Shown here in pieces: positions 57,271 through 64,000 of a DNA stretch of 64,000 bases. The notes under the pieces were generated by a model that saw nothing but the letters and a program-made list of their open reading frames with translations, searched no databases and was not told the DNA's origin. Both the position numbers and the translations under genes were made by a program. The DNA is from Arthonia radiata. Its lineage: Eukaryota; Ascomycota; Arthoniomycetes; Arthoniales; Arthoniaceae. The stretch lies in assembly GCA_002989075.1 (NCBI GenBank), contig PSQN01000012.1, forward strand, positions 310,001-374,000, in the 5' to 3' direction. How positions within the stretch are numbered: the first letter of the stretch is position 1; each line of letters starts with the position of its first letter.

Positions 57271-58701
57271 TCAGGCCATGACGGCCTGGCTGAAGCGAGA
57301 ATGCATGTTGTTCTGGTATCGGCATGACTGACACTGGCAGTGAGCCCCATGGGTAGTCCAGGCACACTGACGGCGGAATGGAGGCAGCTGATACTCAGAC
57401 GGAGTGACCGAGGACTGGGGAGTGTACGATGGCGTCATGGCAGGATAGCCGTACTGAGAGGCGCGCGAGTACTGACTGAAGGGGCCCCATCCATAAGCAG
57501 AGCCGTTGAGGTACTCAGGCGTCTGAGGACCACTGTGAGACGCACTGCTGGGCGTGGACCGGTCAGCTGAGCGGTATCCGTACCAAGCCTCATACTGAGA
57601 GTAGCTTGGAGTGCCGTAGGCGCGGTCGGAGTAGTTATTGCCCATGGCATAATCGGTCGGGCTGGTCTTGCCGTGGTACAACGAGTAGTAGTTTCCAGAA
57701 GACAACGCTTGCATAGAGCGATTCCGCTTCAAGTTGGTGTCAATAGGCTGCAGAGCAGACATGCGCTGGTTGGCCTTAGCCTGAGCCTGAAATGTCTTCC
57801 ACTGCTGTTGAGCGGCATCGAAGCCGTCAACACGTGACGGTTTATGGTGGAGTCGGTGACCAAAGTCCATGAGCCAATCACGCTCGTCGGCGTTGAGCTC
57901 AACTACAGGAATGTTGCTGACTTCGGCCCACGACTTGTTCTGGAAGGTATTGTCATCGAGGAACTTGCTGCCGAGGATGAGTGCCGTGGTGATCATCTTG
58001 TAGAAGGATCGCTCAGAGGGCACGAAAGTGCCCGCTTCACTGTGCTGGCGAACCCGCATCGCAAGATACGACAGGCTCAGCAAGATCGTCGCCGAGGGGA
58101 GACGCGTCGCGTTGAGGACCTGAAGAACCCACTTGCGGAAGGCCGACGATACGGGGTGGCCGACTCTGATGCTTCGAAGAAGGTCAATATCTGCGATGCA
58201 GATGGGGGAGACAGAAAGCTCATACACTGCAACCGTAGTCTCGGACACAAAGTCCGTCATCTGCTCCATGTCATAGTCCAGCGTGGCAGATACGCCACCT
58301 GTAGTCTTCTCTTCCTTCGGGTAGGTAGGTTCAGGAACGGTTGCATAGCCTTGGACTTGCGAATACTCGCGTTGAGAAGGTACAATGCGTTCGTCGATAC
58401 GTAACGGCGGAATCATTGGGGCGCCCATGGGGTGGAGGCATGGGTGATCCGGATAGTAGTCGTCCGCTGGGAAAGGCGTAGCATGGTTGTACATGGCGGA
58501 CTGGGCTGGCTGGGTGTAGCCGTTCATCTGACCCGAATATGAGGGGCCGAGACTCTGAGAAGCAGCAGTGGAGTAGGCAGAATAGCCAGAGCCGTAGTGA
58601 GGGAAGTCTTCATAGATTGCATCCTTGTAGCCGCTGCTATGCAGCCCTAAAGGATTGGGTAATTGCACAGGTCCATGATCTCCAGGGTAGAACGCCGGCA
58701 T
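57271..58701 (-). CDS. Pho85-type (Pcl/Clg1-like) cyclin
   Basis: Single coding exon, 476 residues. A Tyr/Gly/Pro-rich N-terminus of about 130 residues precedes a cyclin fold (about 145-290). The fold carries SSAFRKWVLQVLNATRLPSA, ILLSLSYLAMRVRQ, TTALILGSKFLDDNTFQNKS and WAEVSNIPVVELNADERDWL, the helix pattern of the PHO80/Pcl group that binds Pho85-like kinases. The C-terminal third is disordered, Ser/Tyr-rich, with a terminal CxCxxC-like CQCQSC. It most resembles Clg1-like cyclins of filamentous fungi. A possible 63-nt intron lies in the leader (58751-58813; GTAAGC...TTTAG). The long leader suggests regulated translation. Confidence 0.85.
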   Translation of the reverse strand: MPAFYPGDHGPVQLPNPLGLHSSGYKDAIYEDFPHYGSGYSAYSTAASQSLGPSYSGQMNGYTQPAQSAMYNHATPFPADDYYPDHPCLHPMGAPMIPPLRIDERIVPSQREYSQVQGYATVPEPTYPKEEKTTGGVSATLDYDMEQMTDFVSETTVAVYELSVSPICIADIDLLRSIRVGHPVSSAFRKWVLQVLNATRLPSATILLSLSYLAMRVRQHSEAGTFVPSERSFYKMITTALILGSKFLDDNTFQNKSWAEVSNIPVVELNADERDWLMDFGHRLHHKPSRVDGFDAAQQQWKTFQAQAKANQRMSALQPIDTNLKRNRSMQALSSGNYYSLYHGKTSPTDYAMGNNYSDRAYGTPSYSQYEAWYGYRSADRSTPSSASHSGPQTPEYLNGSAYGWGPFSQYSRASQYGYPAMTPSYTPQSSVTPSEYQLPPFRRQCAWTTHGAHCQCQSCRYQNNMHSRFSQAVMA

Positions 58702-60281
58702 GCTTAGACCAACAGTGACAACGTGTAAGAGTGAGAGGCGAAGACTGATGCTAAATGAACCGCGATCGATGTCAGTCGATAGGACTGCGGCGTTGTTCTT
58801 GAGGTCGGCTTACCTTCACACTCTCTAGCGAGACGCACAAGGTCGAGAAGGTGGCTGGGTCCAAATGCCGTGAAGACTCACGAGCGTTTGGTGTTTGGTA
58901 GCGCTGATGCTAAAACAGACTGGCTCTCAAGATGAAGCAGATTGTTGAGTTGTTTGATGCAGAGGAACAATGTGTAAGGTCAAACGTAAAGTCGTCAAGG
59001 CCTTAGTGGATCGTGCAGATCTGGAGGCGGAGTATAGATCTCGCAAGCGACGGTCCTAAGTGAATAGTCGTCGCTCTGGAAGCGCAAGGTGAAGAAGTGA
59101 AGTGGGGCTCAACGCGGTCGATGCTGGACACTTGAGAAGTGGCTTTGATTGGCTCGTGCTCAGATGCTTCACTCTTGACACCGGCGATAGAGATGGCAAG
59201 TCCTCCAAAGTATACTGCCAAAGGGTATGTTGAGTGTGTATCCGCAAGACCAGGCGGCGCGTTGATGCAAGGTCGTGTAGGGAGCAGGTAGGGAGGCGCG
59301 AGAGGTCGGGATGGCAAGGGCGACTTGCTCCTTTGAGCTTTGTTGGTTGGGTGAAAAGCTGCAATGGAGGAGACAACACCTAGAATATCGGTGTTGACGT
59401 TGTTGAAGTCGCTCGTGATCTTGCGTCTTTGACCGGCCGGAGGTTTAAATTAGGGGAGTGGCTGCCGTGACCTGAAGAGAGCGTGTCAGTTGATGGCACG
59501 TGAAAGGGGCGTTGAAGAGGTCAAGGGAAGCGTACATTCATCAGTCCTCGCGACAACGTGGAAGGCGGACGGGGAGATGAAGGACAGAAGAGAGGGTGGG
59601 AAAGCGCAGTAAGGACGTGGCAGAAGAGTGGAGAGGTGTGTGTGGTCAGAAGAATCCGGTGATGGGTCCGGAGTGAGGGAGAGAATTTGCGCGAGTGCTG
59701 GCGAGGGCGAAGCAGCCAATCAGCGCTCACGGGAGAAACTATGTTCCGAGAACGTGCTCGGACCTCCTCCACCGCTTCAGTAATTTAACACGCATTCTCC
59801 CAAGCCGCCTTTTTATTTTAATCACCCTTTCCCCTTGAATATGTCTTACTTCAAGACGCACAGCTGGCCCAGATACTGTCCAGATTGCTTGTGAGCATAA
59901 GCATGATTGCGTAGGTGAGGTGCTGCCTGATCTCTCCTGTGTGGAAGCCTTGAGCATGGCCTCATTACTCAGCAGGCCTAAGGGTCCCACTACGTTTCTC
60001 ACGCCGAAAGTTGCCGCCCTTCATGCAGGACGCATCATAACGATGCAATTTTTGCTTCTACCCCTCACGACCCACAGCAGTTTGCTATATTCTTGGATGT
60101 TACTCACCGCCATAAAGCGTGTGATACTGGCGGCAATAGCAGCGGTTGCCACGGCTATTCTGAGCCCGAATGAGGAGAGTGTGATTCATGTGGCGACATG
60201 AGGTACGGTATCATGTACCTCCAGTCCACCTAGATAGTGAGTTGTATATATCCATCCAAACCAACTGCCTCTCCAGCTTGT
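58702..60281. other. Long 5' region of the cyclin gene
   Basis: About 1.6 kb between the cyclin start and the amidohydrolase stop (both minus). It holds a probable leader intron and CCAAT near 59718. No other gene is recognised. Confidence 0.4.
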
Positions 60282-61829
60282 TCACTCGATCATCGCATCT
60301 TTGGCCATTCCAAACATTCCAGCAATAGCATCCTCGTTGGCTTTGAAATCCGCTCCCTCCCTCCGCTTGAAGATGGATTTTCTGCTCTCTAGAATTTGCT
60401 TTGCAATTGTCGGCCAGGTAACCGTGCCCGTCTGCGGCAGGTGGTAAGCTGCCAGCGGCCCAGGTTGAACCTCGCCATCGAGTTGCACATCCTTCAGCTT
60501 GCCATCCCACTTCCTTACGTGGCCATCCACCATAACACCGTGCACGTCGCGCACACCTGAATGAAACACAACGGCAGCGACCGGGTCCGTCTCCGCAGCC
60601 GCAACCATGCCCGGTGATGATGCATCGAACATCACCAAATCGGCAGCGTAGCCCTCTTTGACCCTCCCGATTTTGTCCTCCAAGCCCACGGCGCGCGCAC
60701 CGCCAAGGGTCGCTGCATTGAAAGCCTGCTCCGCCGTTGGAAAGCCCTCGCCGGGTTTTGCAGAAGTCAATGCTCTACTCCACTTACCCTCCTTGTAGTT
60801 CTCGTGGTGCCTGTGCATCCGCGTGGCTGATAACAGTTCTCTCAACTGGCCAGGCATGAACGCCGAAACCATGCTGTGACAGTCTATACCGATACTACAG
60901 TACGGCGCGAGCGCAGCATCCGAAAGCGCAACGGGTAGCGGGTTCTCGAGCTTAGACATACCCATCTGCAGCTCTGAGGTGGGCGTGTTCGACAGCGAGA
61001 CGTTGTACTTCTCCAGGTCCGGCACAGCTTTCGCGTGAAGCCCATTCGGATGCGATATTAGCGTCTTCATCCTCGGATCTAGCAAGCCCATATCTTTAAG
61101 ATCATACAATTTGCCAGGTAAGTTGCCAAAGCTCGGTCCGGCGGTGTCATGGACGGTGTACAAGTGGGCCCCAGCATCGACGACATGTTTGAAGATTGGC
61201 TGCAGCATTTCCTTGGGCAGGAAGAGACCATCGAAGGCGAAGCCGAGTAGCACGCGACCATTTTCGAAAGGCGCGGCGGCGGCGAGCTCGTCAAATGTTT
61301 GCATGACCCACGGCGGGAAGATGTCGAAGTCGGCCTCGAACGGGCTGAGGCTTTTGGCGCGCGGCGTAGGGCAGTAGCCGAAGATAGAGCGGATGCCGGA
61401 GGCGAGCGTCGCGCTGATGGCAGCGTAGGAATGATCTGGTGAATAATTCACGTGGGCGTGGTCGACAAGAGTGGTGGTACCGCCGTCGAGGGCCTCGAGT
61501 GCGCCTGCGAGCTGGCCCCAGAAGACATCGTCGGCTGTGTAGAACAGAGAGCTGTAGTTGCCAGGCGCGAAGTACTGTAGAAGGGTGTGGTCGGCGTGCT
61601 GGCCCTTCAATTGTGTTTGCCAGACATGGTGATGAGTATCAACAAAGCCCGGACTGATGACCTTGTCCTTGCAGTCGAGGACTTGCGAGGCTTCGCTGTC
61701 AGAGATGTCGGCTGCGATACGGCTGATCTTAGAGTCTTTGATCAAGATGTCGGTCTTGGTTGGAGTGACGTGGTCATCGTCACCGTGGATGAGGGCTGTT
61801 CCGCCCTTAAGCAAGGTAGTGGTAGCCAT
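60282..61829 (-). CDS. Amidohydrolase-family protein (MTA/SAH deaminase-like)
   Basis: Single-exon, 515 residues, of the metallo-dependent amidohydrolase superfamily (ATZ/TRZ, 5-methylthioadenosine/S-adenosylhomocysteine deaminase-like, bacterial-type). An N-terminal beta-sandwich with ILIKDSKISRI leads to the metal site VDTHHHVWQTQLKG (His66 and His68), then GGTTTLVDHAHV. A likely metal His is in TLISHPNGLHAKA. SNTPTSELQMG and GIDCHSMVSAFM give the catalytic Asp. The end AATLGGARAVGLEDKIGRVKEGYAADLVMFD is typical. The substrate cannot be told. Frequent fungal paralogues are annotated as chlorohydrolase- or guanine-deaminase-like. Confidence 0.88.
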   Translation of the reverse strand: MATTTLLKGGTALIHGDDDHVTPTKTDILIKDSKISRIAADISDSEASQVLDCKDKVISPGFVDTHHHVWQTQLKGQHADHTLLQYFAPGNYSSLFYTADDVFWGQLAGALEALDGGTTTLVDHAHVNYSPDHSYAAISATLASGIRSIFGYCPTPRAKSLSPFEADFDIFPPWVMQTFDELAAAAPFENGRVLLGFAFDGLFLPKEMLQPIFKHVVDAGAHLYTVHDTAGPSFGNLPGKLYDLKDMGLLDPRMKTLISHPNGLHAKAVPDLEKYNVSLSNTPTSELQMGMSKLENPLPVALSDAALAPYCSIGIDCHSMVSAFMPGQLRELLSATRMHRHHENYKEGKWSRALTSAKPGEGFPTAEQAFNAATLGGARAVGLEDKIGRVKEGYAADLVMFDASSPGMVAAAETDPVAAVVFHSGVRDVHGVMVDGHVRKWDGKLKDVQLDGEVQPGPLAAYHLPQTGTVTWPTIAKQILESRKSIFKRREGADFKANEDAIAGMFGMAKDAMIE

Positions 61830-63157
61830 AATATATCCTATATCAACGCTCCCTACTACATGAAGGACTCAGCGTTCTCCTTATATTGCAATGCATATAA
61901 CACCCAGCGGCCCTTCCCGTTTGACTGCTCGCCTGTAACGGCTACACTTGAGGTACGGGGCCGAAGTAGTACTACATTCGGTAGCGGGTCGGTGCTCGCC
62001 CTCCGGCTTTACTTCGCACGCGCCAGATAAATGGCATCACCTGTCTTGTGCTGCGAAGAAAGCCTCATCCGTTGTCTAAGCAAGCTGTCTCTTATGATGG
62101 CGTTTGAGCTTGTGGGCGATGCTGCCACCAGAGCGGAGCTCAACACACACTTTCGGCTAGTACATTGCTCCCTACCGTCCTTACCTTATACCCACAACCT
62201 CCGCAAAAGCCGGTATAACGACCGCGCTTTCGCATGCCTGCTGGAGAAAGCCGTCGCGCTTGATCGGAGGTAAACTCACAATGCGGAGGGACCGAGCAGA
62301 CTAATCTCTCCTGGGATCGCAGGCATAGCTTGCGTGAAGACATGGCAGTCGCTCGAAGACGTCTCGCCACAAACTTTGATAGGACACGGCGATCACAGCA
62401 GCAGCCTCAAAGATTATCATAGCGATATATTCATTTTGTAAGAGCTGAGGCACCGCACATACTCATACTACCGATGTCGAATGAGAATGTCGTGCTAAGA
62501 GGAGGTTAGTCAGGTACTGAACGAGCTTATGTGCCGAGTCTGGAAGAGGTAATGGTTGGATCTTATTTGAACAGGCGGCCGGTATCGCGTGTGAAGCGCA
62601 GTTGTATGACGAGAAACACATTGTGGCTATCTGGAATTGACCAGACCATGCGAACGGACTCTTTACCCTTCAATGTTGCCTCTGCATGTTAATGGAAGTT
62701 CGCTTTTCATCGTGACGCGCCGCGCCGCGCTTCGCTACTCACTGTTTTTGTACTGCTCTATGGGATCACTCCAAAGGGCCGTGTTCCTGGGGGCAAGCAT
62801 TGGTAAGGTTGCTGTGAGCATTACTGACTCTCCGGTTCTGGTGCTCCATGGCTCAACCCGTGGAGCAGGTCACAGACCCAATAGCCTGTTCCGAGTCTGC
62901 GAAGGCTCGAGGTGCCTGTTCATCATGTGCTGCACGGATTCCGATTTTAGATATTAGATCTTAGGCGGGTAGACATATCGCCGGCGCATCGTATGAAGTG
63001 AGAAGCTTTCTGGGTCTTCCTGGGAGTTCACATAGATATGAACAGCTTTCAATGACATGAGCTTCAATGTTATGATGTGATTATGCATGCATCAGTCTTC
63101 GACGTCTGCGAACCTCGCCATCTTGCCAAACCTAGATCCAAAAGGCTGCGGTGACTT
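61830..63157. other. Intergenic region
   Basis: About 1.3 kb upstream of the amidohydrolase gene and downstream of the edge gene. Only short frames; nothing recognisable. Confidence 0.4.
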
Positions 63158-64000
63158 CTAGCCACCCGTAGTCATGCTAGCTATTCCAATCTTGGGCCGC
63201 CGGACGGCCGCGCTCTTTGTCCATATGTGTTGCCAATCGCCTTGCAACCTGCGTTCGCGAAGATAAGCCTCTCTAGCATCAGCCGGGAAGGTTGCGAGAA
63301 TGTCATCGGATATCGGCGGCGGCCCGTGAGGCAACAGGCCAGCATCTGCAATGTTGTCAAAGTCGTAATCATCCTCGCCATCTACCGATTCTTGTGGTGG
63401 GAAAGCCCTTTTGCGACGGTCTGGCGGTGCCCAAGCCGCGTGTTGCGGCGTGACAAGCTCAGTATCGACAATAAGGTAATTCCTCTCCAAAAACGCTGAA
63501 GGTTCGAGTAATCCATTGGGGGACGCTTGCTCTTGAACGTCTGGCATGTCTTGGTCGTCATGCACTCCATTTGTCAGCGCGGGAGTATGGCCGTTGACTT
63601 GCTCAATCTTTCTCTTCTTAGCTGGTGGAGTTTGAGACGGCTCCTCGACTTGCTCCCACACTGCATGAGTCGGCTGCATGATTTGGGGGAAGCACATCAG
63701 ATTCGTGTGAGGGTCGTAAACCCCGTCTTGCACGAGGTGTCGAGCTGATGCCAGGCTCGAGTTGAATCGGCTCGCTTCTCGCGCATGCTCATACATCCAG
63801 TTTGCGGAAGTGATCGCCACGCGCTTCTTGCCCGCCAAAGAGCCGACAGCAATAGGACCTATCGGTGCGTTCGTATGATAGACGCTACTGGCACCATGCC
63901 AAGCAACGTACTGGTTACGGTTGTACCCCTGGCCTTTGTCCGGCATCCGATCGTACGGATCAGCCAGCTCGCCCTCTATGTCGCCTCTCGCTCGTGCCTC
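63158..64000 (-). CDS. RSC7/SWP82-like chromatin-remodelling subunit (partial)
   Basis: The frame is open to the window edge, so the N-terminal part lies outside. At least 280 residues are seen. It contains NRNQYVAWHGASSVYHTNAP, then ANWMYEHAREASRFNSSLAS and GVYDPHTNLMCFPQIMQPTH, which look like the end of the Rsc7/Swp82 (CRC subunit) domain. A KKRKIE nuclear-type basic cluster, an acidic disordered stretch and a helical C-terminus (TFPADAREAYLRERRLQGDW) follow. This family belongs to RSC and SWI/SNF complexes. Assignment rests on the GVYDPHTN...QPTH block and is moderate. Confidence 0.6.
   Translation of the reverse strand, partial: EARARGDIEGELADPYDRMPDKGQGYNRNQYVAWHGASSVYHTNAPIGPIAVGSLAGKKRVAITSANWMYEHAREASRFNSSLASARHLVQDGVYDPHTNLMCFPQIMQPTHAVWEQVEEPSQTPPAKKRKIEQVNGHTPALTNGVHDDQDMPDVQEQASPNGLLEPSAFLERNYLIVDTELVTPQHAAWAPPDRRKRAFPPQESVDGEDDYDFDNIADAGLLPHGPPPISDDILATFPADAREAYLRERRLQGDWQHIWTKSAAVRRPKIGIASMTTGG

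Noticed and set aside
57844-58404. 186-codon plus-strand frame
   Set aside because: Lies antisense to the cyclin fold; no recognisable sequence of its own.

Overview
The window looks like nuclear DNA of a filamentous ascomycete (Pezizomycotina), most likely a Dothideomycete. The genes are intron-poor. The introns are short, mostly 41-125 nt, with GTRNGT donors and CTRAY-type branch points. Clear fungal orthologues are present: Hir3, Nst1, Rho2, the type I arginine methyltransferase, homoserine dehydrogenase, phosphoacetylglucosamine mutase, Rpt5 and a Pcl/Clg1-type cyclin. There is a lone NACHT-type NLR and no prokaryotic feature. The lineage call is inference; no marker gene settles it.

Layout. 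0.3-19.75 kb is gene-dense: a medium-chain reductase (-), the very long Hir3/CABIN1-like histone regulator (+), a four-exon NACHT protein (-), a PHD-finger protein (-), an MFS transporter (-), a four-helix membrane protein (+) and a small unknown protein (+). 19.9-37.2 kb is an accessory island. Its first half (19.9-30.7 kb) carries seven tandem, same-strand, three-exon paralogues that I read as LURP-one-related (LOR, Tubby-C-terminal-like) proteins; five have the same TACGTGTC element 125-190 bp upstream. Its second half (31.8-37.2 kb) carries five copies of a small secreted protein family, each starting with a five-codon exon; two look intact and three look decayed. 38-64 kb returns to housekeeping genes: Nst1 (-), Rho2 (+), the arginine methyltransferase (+), homoserine dehydrogenase (-), phosphoacetylglucosamine mutase (+), Rpt5 (-), an APH-like phosphotransferase (-), two very small genes, a Pho85-type cyclin (-), an amidohydrolase (-) and the 3' part of an RSC7/SWP82-like gene (-) cut by the window edge.

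No pathway joins the core genes. The coherent unit is the LOR array with its shared promoter element. It behaves like a recently expanded, probably co-regulated, lineage-specific family next to a secreted-protein family that is expanding and decaying. Exon structures were worked out by reading splice sites and frames by hand. Every multi-exon model given closes in frame, apart from the three decayed secreted-protein copies.
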